From NCBI GenBank assembly GCA_964019335.1, contig OZ025650.1:695001-759000 (forward strand): a DNA stretch of 64,000 bases, read 5' to 3'. Below are positions 10,441 through 19,069 of the stretch, in pieces. The notes below the pieces were generated by a model that was not told the DNA's origin, did not search any database, and saw only the letters and a list, made by a program, of their open reading frames with translations. The stretch is from Diplonema japonicum (Eukaryota > Euglenozoa > Diplonemea > Diplonemida > Diplonemidae). The translations under genes were made by a program, and so were the position numbers. How positions within the stretch are numbered: the first letter of the stretch is position 1; every line of letters begins with the position of its first letter.

Positions 10441-11546
10441 CTATTTGGTGCCCTGAATTCTAGGATTGAGGTCAGTCTGGAGACTTTTTGGGGCTGTGGG
10501 ATGAAAAAAGCAACTTGTGAGTTTTTTTTCCAGCTGGGGTAGCATGCAAGGATAAAAAACACGTTTTGCATAAGGGGGTTTTGCAACAGGGGCACCACGT
10601 TTGCCCTTCTTCCCGCACCCAGGAACAGCACAGAGCACCCTCCTCACCTTCGTTCCGTTCATCATGGTCTCGGTGGTGTGATTTAGGGTTAAATAGAGAC
10701 GTTTTGGGTATTTCTGAGTGAGGGAATCCTCATTGCTAGCGTGTTTGCGCTTGGGGGTCGGTGACGGTGTTGTCGGGGTGTGTGCTATCGGGTTTTGGGG
10801 CATGGGTGAGAAGCTTGCCAACAAGTTCTTCTTTGAAGCTCGGGAAGCCATAATTTTTGCCACATTCCTTGCTCTTCTTCCAGATTATGGAGGAGTTGGC
10901 AACACAGCTTTCCAGGACCCAATAAAAAACAACCATGGTCCACTTCCGGGTTTTCATATGCCGAACTCCAGTCCCCTGGAGCTGGTCTTGCCGGTCAGGG
11001 GTCGACAGCAAACCCTTAGGAGTCGACAGTACGCATGACTAGGTCCTGTGTTGTGGACTTCTTGCTGAAAATGTTGAAATTCGCAAGGTAACAGTTTTAT
11101 GAGTCGCATGTAGCTGTTTTTTCGTGGTGCCATGACTTTTATTGTTGTCGGGATAACACTGTCGTCAACAGACAACCACTTGCCAGGGGTCCGCACAGTC
11201 CTACACCGGTTGACAATGATGTCAAGAAACCTGCGCATGAGGCGCAGTTTCGGGCCTTATTGATGTTTCCAGGTTGTCAAAGGTGAGGTAGCGCTGTATG
11301 TCAACGAATCGGTTGCCTCATTTTCTTAAAAGCCGGGATGGTTAAAATAGAATCTGTTGTCCAGTAGCTCTTCATGTTCGGTGCCGAGCGTAAACCCATT
11401 AACAGGACCAACCCAAGCCAAATTTTGTACTCTGGGATGGAAAGATTCAGATTCCGCTGTTTTTTTGAATCGAAACGACCGTTCGTGGAAGAAACTATGA
11501 GCTCAAGTACCGCGTGTGTAAAAAAAAGACTAAAAACACCCTCCAC
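10441..11546 (-). pseudogene. Broken piggyBac transposase
   Basis: Read on the minus strand, there are three blocks in transposase order. (1) 11546-11301 matches the N-terminal part of the domain ('FFTHAVLELIVSSTNGRF', then 'YKIWLGLVLLMGLRSAPNMKSYW'-like sequence). (2) 11238-10954 carries 'KWLSVDDSVIPT', corresponding to the region of the first catalytic Asp. (3) 11011-10736 carries 'KTRKWTMVVFYWVLESCVAN' and 'FKEELVGKLL', typical of the end of the domain. After a frame change, 10863-10441 holds a Cys-rich tail ending 'SCFFHPTA', like the C-terminal zinc-binding motif. The blocks are in different frames and the middle of the domain, including the second catalytic Asp region, is missing. The gene cannot encode an active transposase. 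Confidence 0.85.
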
Positions 11547-11911
11547 ATAGGCCCCTCCACCTAGAGGTGTCCTGAGCCCACCTTTTCACGGAAATGATAT
11601 GTTTTGGGCCTTTGGGAGTATTTCTCCCACCCAAGCATCGTTTCCGGCCCCTCTTTGACCGCCTCATCGTCTTTTTCTTCTTTATCTGACCAGTCGGGGG
11701 AGACTCACGTTTTCGCTGCTATTTTGACCATCTGATTTCATTTTAAGCCAACCCTGCCGGTTTCACTTAAAACAAAACTTTTAACGCAAAATGTAGTTCC
11801 AAGACAAAATAAACCGCGCAACAATGCCATATTTTGAAGTCCAGGGGCCGTGTTCAAAAAAAAGTACTTAGCGAAAAAGCAAATTTTGAAATAAGGACAA
11901 AAACGTCCGCG

Positions 11912-11925
11912 CGGGCGTTTAGGGG
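11912..11925 (-). repeat. Right terminal inverted repeat of the piggyBac-type element
   Basis: The sequence CGGGCGTTTAGGGG is the exact reverse complement of 10168-10181. It is directly followed by TTAA at 11926-11929. Confidence 0.9.
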
Positions 11926-11929
11926 TTAA

Positions 11930-12311
11930 TTGCTATTTTACTACCAACAAGTCATTCTTGGCTTTAGGTACATCGTCTCTTTTTTTTTTTCATTCTTACT
12001 TTTTTTTTTCGCAACGCTCTGAATTCACTTTCACCGTGAAAGTGGAGAAGTAGACCACAGATGCCCCCCCGAGTGTGTCTAGCAATTTCAGAAAAGTGAA
12101 GGAAAAAAAGGAGGGGGGGAAAAAAAAAGAAACGCGAAATGACGTTTTTCAAACGGGGAGGGGGGGAAAAAAAAATCGACCTTTTTTTGTTTTCCCTTGT
12201 TGTTCCACTTTTTTTTTTTTTTTTTTTTTTTTTTGCTGAGCTGTTTAAAAAAAAATAATAATAATAATAATAATAATAGTAATAACAAAAAAAAGAGAGA
12301 GGGAGGGGGAA
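11930..12311. other. Low-complexity intergenic spacer
   Basis: The spacer contains T runs (including one of about 25 nt near 12210-12234) and an ATA/ATT trinucleotide repeat near 12256-12280. The leader before the ATG at 12312 is A/G-rich. No gene is seen. Confidence 0.6.
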
Positions 12312-12848
12312 ATGTTCAATTGGTTGGTTGGCAGGTTCGTGAGGAAGCCGGATGTGGAAAATGTGGGTGATTCTGCGGAGGAGACGATGGAGAGCGCTGA
12401 AGTGAGCTTGAATGAGATTATAAGTTGTATAAAGAAGGCCGAGGCAGAGCTGAGTGAAATAGAGGAGAGAGAAGAATCGCTGAAGGAAGAAGGGGAAAAG
12501 CTGATGATGCAGTCCCACGACGAGATCGAAGGCGCCATCTCCACAAAAGGACAAAAACTGCTGGAGACAGAAGTAGCAAAAACCATAGCTCACGTTTCAC
12601 GCCACCGAGAAGCACACGAGCTTAAGATACTAAACCTTGAAATCCGAAAAGCTGCACTTCTGGGTGAACAACTCAAGGCTCAAGAACTGCTCCGAGACTT
12701 AGGCCGCACGGATCCTTTACAAGACATAGCAGTCCCAGCATACCCAGGAAGGGTGGTCTGTGAACCCAATGCAGAGGAGGAACAAGAAATGTTGATGAAA
12801 ACACCTGCTGAAGAAATTGAAAATGAAACGGCCAAGGTTGCGTGTTGA
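12312..12848 (+). CDS. Small coiled-coil protein of unknown function
   Basis: The single exon encodes 178 residues. The start 'MFNWLVGRF' is a short amphipathic or hydrophobic segment, followed by an almost continuous charged alpha-helical region (about 20-130) rich in Glu, Lys and Leu with heptad character. The tail is acidic and ends Val-Ala-Cys. The plan of an amphipathic N-terminus, long helices and an acidic tail at this length is reminiscent of ESCRT-III (Snf7/CHMP) proteins, but I see no diagnostic motif, so this is a weak guess. It lies alone between the transposon remnant and the radical SAM gene. Confidence 0.6.
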   Translation: MFNWLVGRFVRKPDVENVGDSAEETMESAEVSLNEIISCIKKAEAELSEIEEREESLKEEGEKLMMQSHDEIEGAISTKGQKLLETEVAKTIAHVSRHREAHELKILNLEIRKAALLGEQLKAQELLRDLGRTDPLQDIAVPAYPGRVVCEPNAEEEQEMLMKTPAEEIENETAKVAC

Positions 12849-13175
12849 AAGAAAATGAAATAGAAAAAAGGGAGGGAAAAAAAAAATAGAAAGGGCGGTT
12901 TTTTTTTTTTTTTCTTTTTTTTCTTTCTGTGTCTCTCGCTTTCCCCTCCCCTTTTTTTTCCCTCTCTTTTGTGCCTGTTGTAAACCTCTTAAAGCGGGGG
13001 AACATTATATCAGGGACAAAATTAGAAGGGAAAAAAAAAGGGGGGTTTTACAGAATCCTCCCCCCCCCTTTTTTTTCTTCACACGCTCATGGTTCTTTGT
13101 TTTTTAAAAAAAAAGATTCTTTGGAAAAATAAAAAAAATTAAAAAAAAAGAGGGAGAAAGAGAAGGCGCGAACCC

Positions 13176-14264
13176 ATGCCGATCTACCCTGCCCGCCACT
13201 GGACAAGGCTCAATGCCAAGTACATACAATGTGATGTTTGTCCGAATTTTTGCAAATTGAAAGAAGGGAAGCGGGGCCGGTGTTATGTGAGGGGGAACGA
13301 AGCCGGCAGGATGGCACTCTACACTGATGGAAAGACAAGTGGGGTCTGTGTGGACCCGATTGAGAAAAAACCTCTGAACCACTTCTTGCCCGGGACGAGG
13401 GTGCTGAGCTTCGGGACGATTGGGTGCAACCTGAGCTGCAAGTTCTGTCAAAACTGGCATATATCCCACTCGAAAGAAGACGACAAGCTCTACCAGGAAG
13501 TCACTCCCGAGTCGCTGGTGAAGGCAGCAAAGCGTCACAAATGCGAATCGATAGCCTTCACCTACAACGATCCTGTTATATTCATGGAGTTCGCATTGCA
13601 GGTTGCAAAGCAAGCTAGAGAAGAAAACATCAAGACAGTCGCAGTCACAGCAGGCTTCATGACGAAGGATGCAGGGAGGGAGTTCGCACAGGGTATTGAC
13701 GGCTTTAATGTCGATTTGAAGGCCTTTACGCAAGGGTTTTATTCAAAGGTTTGCAACGCCAAGCTGCAGCCTGTCTTAGACACGCTCCTGCTGATCAAGG
13801 AGGAAGGGAAATGGGTCGAGATCACGACTCTGCTGATCCCTGGTGAGAACGACTCCCCTGAGGAGATCCGAGGCCTGTCCCGATGGGTTGCTTCCAACCT
13901 CGGGAAGGATACTCCTGTTCACTTCACGGCCTTCCATCCTGATGGTGTCATGCTGACTACCCCTCGCACCCCTCCCTCGACCCTCATCTCTGCCGTGTCT
14001 ATCGCCCGTTCTGAAGGCCTTCTATATGTCTACACGGGGAACGTGCACTCGCCTCTCACCCAGTCCACCTTCTGCCCTTCATGCAACACGTGCCTCATAT
14101 CTCGAGATTGGCATGACACGCATATCAACCCGGAGGTCGTGTTCCCAGAACGAAACCATGGACACATGGGATGCCCTTCGTGCGGGGACACTATCCCTGG
14201 AGTCTTCTCCAAAAGGCAGTACAACGATGCCACTATCGACAGGCCCTTCAGGGTGATCTTGTGA
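13176..14264 (+). CDS. Radical SAM enzyme of the AmmeMemoRadiSam (COG1180) family
   Basis: The single exon encodes 362 residues. The radical SAM cluster motif Cys-x3-Cys-x2-Cys is intact in 'GCNLSCKFCQNW' (Cys84, Cys88, Cys91), which would hold a 4Fe-4S cluster cleaving S-adenosylmethionine. Upstream is the Cys-rich 'CDVCPNFCKL...GRCYVR' signature. The family hallmarks 'EKKPLNHFLPGTRVLSFG' and 'ITTLLIPGENDSPEEI' are also present, as in pyruvate-formate-lyase-activase-like proteins encoded beside MEMO and AMMECR1 homologues in archaea and bacteria. A further Cys cluster lies near the C-terminus ('CPSCNTC', 'CPSCG'), possibly a second metal site. The substrate is not established for this family. 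The gene is full length and compositionally like its neighbours, so it is a resident gene. No MEMO or AMMECR1 partner is visible in the window. Confidence 0.9.
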   Translation: MPIYPARHWTRLNAKYIQCDVCPNFCKLKEGKRGRCYVRGNEAGRMALYTDGKTSGVCVDPIEKKPLNHFLPGTRVLSFGTIGCNLSCKFCQNWHISHSKEDDKLYQEVTPESLVKAAKRHKCESIAFTYNDPVIFMEFALQVAKQAREENIKTVAVTAGFMTKDAGREFAQGIDGFNVDLKAFTQGFYSKVCNAKLQPVLDTLLLIKEEGKWVEITTLLIPGENDSPEEIRGLSRWVASNLGKDTPVHFTAFHPDGVMLTTPRTPPSTLISAVSIARSEGLLYVYTGNVHSPLTQSTFCPSCNTCLISRDWHDTHINPEVVFPERNHGHMGCPSCGDTIPGVFSKRQYNDATIDRPFRVIL

Positions 14265-14467
14265 TGCTGCGCGGTGGAGTTGTGCGTCTATCGACACACC
14301 TGACCTTGTGATGTTTGTGTTTAGTTTGATTTTTTTTTTCTTTTTTTTTCTTTTTTCCATTGAGGAAAGTGGAGGAGAAAATGAACAAATTACAGGAGAG
14401 AGGGAAGGCTGGAAGGCCGTTTTGAAAACACCACACAAAAAGAACTTATAAAAAAAAAAAACGAGAA

Positions 14468-16131
14468 ATGCCGAAAAAAATAGGAAAGTATGAACTGGGG
14501 AAGACGCTGGGCGTGGGGACCTTTTCAAAGGTAAAGCATGGGACGGACACCGAGGCCGGCGGGTGTTACGCCATTAAGGTACGCGAGAAGAGAAAAAAAA
14601 AAAGAAGAACAAAATAATTGTTTTTATTCCACAGATTATTGATAAAGCTCAGCTGGCGAAGGAACACATGGAGGAGCAGTTGAAGAGAGAGATCGCGGTG
14701 ATGAAATTGCTGCGGCATGAGAACATTGTGCAGTTGAAGGAGGTGCTGCAGACGCAGAAGCATATTTATTTGATACTGGAACTGATCACTGGAGGGGAAC
14801 TTTTTGACAAGATTGTGGCAGCGAAACGATTTGATGAATCAACAGCAAGAAGGTATTTCCAGCAGCTCATCATGGGAGTGTTCTACTGCCACCAGCAGGG
14901 CATCGCCCACAGGGACTTAAAACCAGAAAACCTGCTGCTTGATTCCAATGATGTCCTGAAAATATCCGATTTCGGTCTCTCTAACCTTCAACGAGGCGGT
15001 GTAGGGGGCGGAAGCACCCTCCTCCAGACCGTCTGCGGCACCCCCAACTACGTTGCCCCCGAAGTCCTTAAAGAAAAAGGCTACAATGGGATCACCGCGG
15101 ATATTTGGTATATAAGTTTTTCCAAGGGGTGACAAAAAAAAAAATAAATAAAACAAGGTCGTGCGGTGTGATCCTTTTTGTGATGCTTGCAGGGTACCTC
15201 CCCTTTGACGATCCTAACATGAACGCATTATTCAACAAAATCGAAAGGGGTGAGTACAGGATGGCAAGGTACTTCACTGAACAGGTATTTCTTTTTTTTT
15301 CCTTTTTTTTTTTCTCTCTCTCAAAAAAAAAAAAGGCCAAAAGTTTAATAGCAAAAATGCTTGTCATCGAACCCGAGAAGCGAGCGACCTTAAACGATGT
15401 ATGTAGTGAATAAAACCGGGATAGGGAAACTTTTTTTTTAAAAGGTGATTTCAGACCCGTGGTTCAAGGTTGGTTTCGATGAATCATTGCTGGAAAAATA
15501 CAGAGGGAAAACGGTATGATTTTTTTTTTTTTTTCTTTTTCCAAAAAAAAAAAATTTTTTTTTTAACCCCAAGGTGTCCGTCTCATCAACACAAGTCCAA
15601 GGGGCTGTCAGCAATGTTACAGAGAGCAGCGATGCTCAACCTTCAAGCCCGAACGCTATCGACGGCCTGAAGGGTCTGGATGCTTTCGATTTAGTGCAGA
15701 AGCTGATGAGTAGGTCGTTGGGCCTGTACACAAATAACGATTCCAGCACTTACCTTGCTGCTGAGATGAAGAAGATACGGATTTGTGTGGGGATGGACGT
15801 TGGGAGGGCGATAAAGGTAATGAACCACAGAAAAAAAAAAAAAAAAAAAAAAAAACAGCACGTCTTTGAAACTCTCATCGAGCTGAAAGGAAACCCGAAA
15901 CGTAAAGAGTCTTCTCTGGAAATCAAAGGTTTCTGCAATTCGTCCCGTGGCTTGCTCACTTACGTTGTGAACGCCACCCCTCTGGCTACCACCGAATGGA
16001 CTTTCTTCGAATTTAAACGGGGTCGGGGTGACACAATGGATTTCCACAAGTTCTACCGCTCGGTAGTTGCCCGTTTGGGGTCATCCGTGATTTCCAAGGA
16101 ATGTGGTTCATTGTTCCCTGTGTCAGGGTGA
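14468..16131 (+). CDS. CIPK/SnRK3-like calcium-sensor-interacting protein kinase (7 exons)
   Basis: Exons: 14468-14578, 14635-15107, 15158-15284, 15336-15398, 15445-15513, 15574-15816, 15859-16131, about 452 residues. The kinase domain is complete: Gly loop '[12 protein letters not shown]', Lys37 in 'YAIK', '[10 protein letters not shown]' (Asp131), 'DFGLSNL' (Asp149), 'YVAPEVL', '[18 protein letters not shown]'. The C-terminal part has '[18 protein letters not shown]', a variant of the NAF/FISL motif by which calcineurin-B-like sensors bind CIPKs, and '[14 protein letters not shown]', typical of the phosphatase-interaction region. A Ca2+-regulated Ser/Thr kinase of the AMPK/SNF1 superfamily is therefore likely. 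All introns are GT-AG; several end in A tracts rather than pyrimidines. The last intron (15817-15858, 42 nt) is a multiple of three without a stop, so retention would insert 14 residues, mostly Lys. No CBL partner is seen nearby. Confidence 0.87.
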
Positions 16132-16985
16132 ACTGGGAAGGGATTAAGTGTTTACACTTTTTTTTTTTTTTTTTTTTTTGTTTGTTTGTTTGTTTTATAA
16201 TTTTTTTTTTGAAAAGAAAAAAAAGGAGAGAGAATAACAAAAAAATATAGGTACCCCCCCCCTCATTTTCTTTTTTGTGCGAAGATTTTCTTTTTTTTTA
16301 GAACGGAAGAAAAAAGATAAAATAAAAAAAAATAGAAAGAAACATCGCAGTTGTTTGAAGGTAACGTTGAAATATTTTTTTATAATGATAAGAGAAGACT
16401 TTAAAAAGAGATAAGAGAGGGAATAAGGAAGAAAAAAAAAAAACAAAAAAGTGAATAATTTAAAAAGAAGAGAGGAGGCCCAACCCCGCTTTCTGCGTTC
16501 TTTTTATTTTATTTTTCTCAACATTTTTTTTTTTTCAGTTCCTTTCCCCCTTTCCTTTTTTTCTCACTCAACAACATTTCTTTTTTAAACGCCCTCTTTC
16601 CTGCCCACTTCCGTGAAAACCACCTTCCGTAAGATATTAACTCTTGTTGGGTGGAATAACAAAAAGAGGGGCTGGAAAAAAAAAAAAAAACAGAAGAAAA
16701 AGGCAAAGGAAGAGGAAAGCACGCTCTTATCTCTCCCTCCCCTTGTGAAGCACCACTGTACCTTTATAACACCACACACGCTCTCACACGACGGTGCGGT
16801 CGATAAGATAAAAAACTCTTTTTTTTCATACCCCCCCTTTCCCGTTTCGCGACTTCCTTATTCCCTTCGCCCCCCCCCCCCCCCCCCTCTCCAATTCCAT
16901 GCACTTTTTCGGAGCCTTTCGGTTTACATACAAGAAATGCAAACGAACCAGCAGCAAAGCGAAGGAGTCTCCAAATAAAAAGAAT
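16132..16985. other. Low-complexity intergenic spacer
   Basis: The spacer has A and T homopolymers throughout and a C run near 16870-16886. Just upstream of the ATG at 16986 is an in-frame open stretch with an ATG at 16899. It encodes a basic, unconserved-looking peptide, so I treat it as leader; ACCAG at about 16949-16953 could be a splice acceptor. No gene is seen. Confidence 0.55.
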
Positions 16986-18314
16986 ATGTTAGACATTCTA
17001 ATCTACTCCACTGTGGTGCACTGCAAGGATGACCCTATTGGCGAGATCGAGATTCTTGAAAACATGGCGGTTGGAGTGAAGAATGGGGCGATCGTGTTCG
17101 TAACGAAAGAAAATGAATCCCACAACGAAGAGGCAGAGGAGACAATAAAAATTGAAAAACCAGGGTTTTTGTGCCCCGGAATGGTCGACACACATTTCCA
17201 CGCCCCACAGGATGAGTACAAGGGGACGGGGCTGGACCTTCCTGTGATGGACTGGTTGCAGAAGTACACGTTCCCAGCAGAGATGCGTATTTCCGACATT
17301 GAGACTGCAAGGAAGGAGTACAGCCGTGTGGTGTCCACCACCTTGCGCAACGGGACGACCACATGTGTGTACTTCGCGTCCATCCACACAGAAGGGTCGG
17401 TGATCCTCGCAGAAGAGTGTTTGAAGCAAGGCCAGCGTGCCTTCGTAGGCAAGGTCTCAATGGACAGGAACAGCCCAGACGGCTATGTCGAGGCAGACTC
17501 CGTCAACGAGTTCAAACGTTTTCTGGAAAAATTTCCCACAGGCAACCCCGAGCTTGTACAGCCTATCGTCACACCGCGATTCGTCCCGACATGCAGCCAA
17601 GAGAGCCTCAAGGGTTTAGGGGAGGTGAAGAAGGAAAGAAAACTGAGGATGACGACCCACGTGGCAGAGTCGATCGATGAGGTGATGTTCTGCCAGGCTT
17701 TGAAGGCTGCACACGGTGGCGAGGAACGTGATCTTGCGATTCTTGATGATGCAGGTCTGCTTGAGGGTTCTATCTTGGCACACGCCGTGCACCTCTCTGA
17801 TGAGGAGTTAAAAACATGCCGAGACAGGGGCGCGGCCATCGCACACTGCCCGTTGTCAAATTGCTACTTTGGGCACTCTGTCCTTCGCGTCAAGGAGGCT
17901 CTTTCCCTAGGTGTGGCTGTTGGTCTTGCCACTGATGTTGCAGGTGGCTACGACCCTTCTATGCTGAGCGCCATACGGCACGCCATGACCTCGTCCCACC
18001 TACTTTCAACTGGTGTCGACAAGTACCTTACCACTCCAGGTGCTGCACTCGCTGTCAAGGATGCCCATACCGTATCCTTTGGAACAGCCTTCTACTTGGC
18101 TACGCTCGGTGGCGCTCGGTGCACGCAGACCGCTCGTATTGGTGCCATCCGTGCAGGGTACTGTTTTGACGCCTTGTGGGTGGACCCCCTGGCAGTGCCT
18201 TACAGACTACATGTTGCTGCCTCTGACTCTGTTTTAGAGGTTTTCCAAAAATGGCTGCATTTGGGGGACGACAGGTGTTTGAAAAAGGTTTGGGTTGATG
18301 GGCGGGCCGTGTGA
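16986..18314 (+). CDS. GDA: Guanine deaminase
   Basis: The single exon encodes 442 residues and converts guanine to xanthine in purine catabolism, an amidohydrolase-fold zinc enzyme in the cytosol. The metal-binding 'His-x-His' is seen in 'GMVDTHFHAPQDEYKGTG' (His70, His72). It is followed by the family-specific 'MDWLQKYTFPAE', 'THVAES' and the later His/Asp ligands in 'HAVHLSDEE' and 'GLATDVAGGYDPSML'. The length matches the family (about 440-455). I place the start at 16986 ('MLDILIYS'), where homology to the N-terminal beta domain begins. The upstream in-frame ATG at 16899 would add 29 basic residues and cannot be excluded as a targeting extension. Confidence 0.93.
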   Translation: MLDILIYSTVVHCKDDPIGEIEILENMAVGVKNGAIVFVTKENESHNEEAEETIKIEKPGFLCPGMVDTHFHAPQDEYKGTGLDLPVMDWLQKYTFPAEMRISDIETARKEYSRVVSTTLRNGTTTCVYFASIHTEGSVILAEECLKQGQRAFVGKVSMDRNSPDGYVEADSVNEFKRFLEKFPTGNPELVQPIVTPRFVPTCSQESLKGLGEVKKERKLRMTTHVAESIDEVMFCQALKAAHGGEERDLAILDDAGLLEGSILAHAVHLSDEELKTCRDRGAAIAHCPLSNCYFGHSVLRVKEALSLGVAVGLATDVAGGYDPSMLSAIRHAMTSSHLLSTGVDKYLTTPGAALAVKDAHTVSFGTAFYLATLGGARCTQTARIGAIRAGYCFDALWVDPLAVPYRLHVAASDSVLEVFQKWLHLGDDRCLKKVWVDGRAV

Positions 18315-18450
18315 AGGGGTTTTCCATTTGAGTGACACGGTGCCGTTACGAACGATTTCTTTTTTCTTTTTTTTTACGGCATACAGTCATGAAGAATTAT
18401 TAAGGTTGGGAGGAAGGAGAGAGAGAAAAAAAAAAGAAGAAAAAAAAGAG

Positions 18451-18855
18451 ATGTCGGCAACACCACCCAACCTCATAGTCCTCATGAGCTTCAACCCTCC
18501 AAACATCACTCTGATCGGTGCAATTAAAGAGAGAACCGTAATGCATCTGAACGAAGTCCTCCCCGCAGAGTGCACAACATCAAAAGAAGGAAGGCGGCCA
18601 CCTCCCGTTTTTAAGAAAAAAACTCAGGCATCCAGCGGTTTGGAATATTGGAATGTGGAGTTGTCGGGGCAATTTTGCGATCAGATGGGAGTGTCGAAAT
18701 TGTTTATTGTGCTTTTTGATGCTCTGGAAGAAGAAGGTATATCCCCCCCTTTCCCATCTTCTACTTTGTTCTTAGGCCGTTGGATTCTAAAGGACACAAA
18801 CGCGCTGACCACCGACCGAGAAACTTACAAATTCTTCTTTGTAAAAAGAATGTGA
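18451..18855 (+). CDS. Small protein of unknown function (probably 2 exons)
   Basis: The frame is open from 18451 to 18855 (134 residues). Positions 18737-18775 look like a 39-nt intron (GTATAT, pyrimidine-rich, CTTAG); removing it keeps the frame and gives 121 residues ('ALEEEG' joined to 'RWILKDTN'). The protein reads as an alternating alpha/beta small domain: 'NLIVLMSF', then 'EYWNVELSGQFCDQMGVSKLFIVLFDAL' at the centre. I recognise no family. Size and pattern would suit a small chaperone or assembly factor, but that is only an impression. Confidence 0.55.
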   Translation: MSATPPNLIVLMSFNPPNITLIGAIKERTVMHLNEVLPAECTTSKEGRRPPPVFKKKTQASSGLEYWNVELSGQFCDQMGVSKLFIVLFDALEEEGISPPFPSSTLFLGRWILKDTNALTTDRETYKFFFVKRM

Positions 18856-19069
18856 GAAGTGAAGGAAAAGGGAAAGAGAAAGGCTGCAATGCTATTACAC
18901 GTAATTCGTTTTTTTTTTTTCCCCTTTTTTTCTTAATACAATTCCTATTCGCGTTGCCCATTGCGAAGAAAGAAGAAGAAAAAAAAAAAGAGAAACGCCC
19001 CAAACAAAAAAAGAAAACATGATACGATAAGGAGAAACGGGTAAGTAAAATAAAAGGAAATAGTAAGCA

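Larger units (their letters stand above)
10166..11929 (-). mobile_element. Degenerate piggyBac-type DNA transposon
   Basis: The element is bounded by inverted copies of CCCCTAAACGCCCG (10168-10181, and 11912-11925 on the opposite strand). The right end is followed by an intact TTAA (11926-11929), the target site of the piggyBac superfamily, whose ends typically read TTAA-CCC. On the left the equivalent tetranucleotide reads ATAA, a one-base decay. Inside, minus-strand frames match three separate parts of a piggyBac (DDE_Tnp_1_7) transposase, broken by stops and frame changes. The span of about 1.76 kb is shorter than autonomous elements (about 2.3-2.5 kb), consistent with an internal deletion. 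It is the only minus-strand feature in the window and separates two + strand genes. Confidence 0.88.

Noticed and set aside
12312-12848. Firm assignment as an ESCRT-III (Snf7) protein.
   Set aside because: Length and charge pattern are similar, but no specific Snf7 core or MIM motif can be pointed to.
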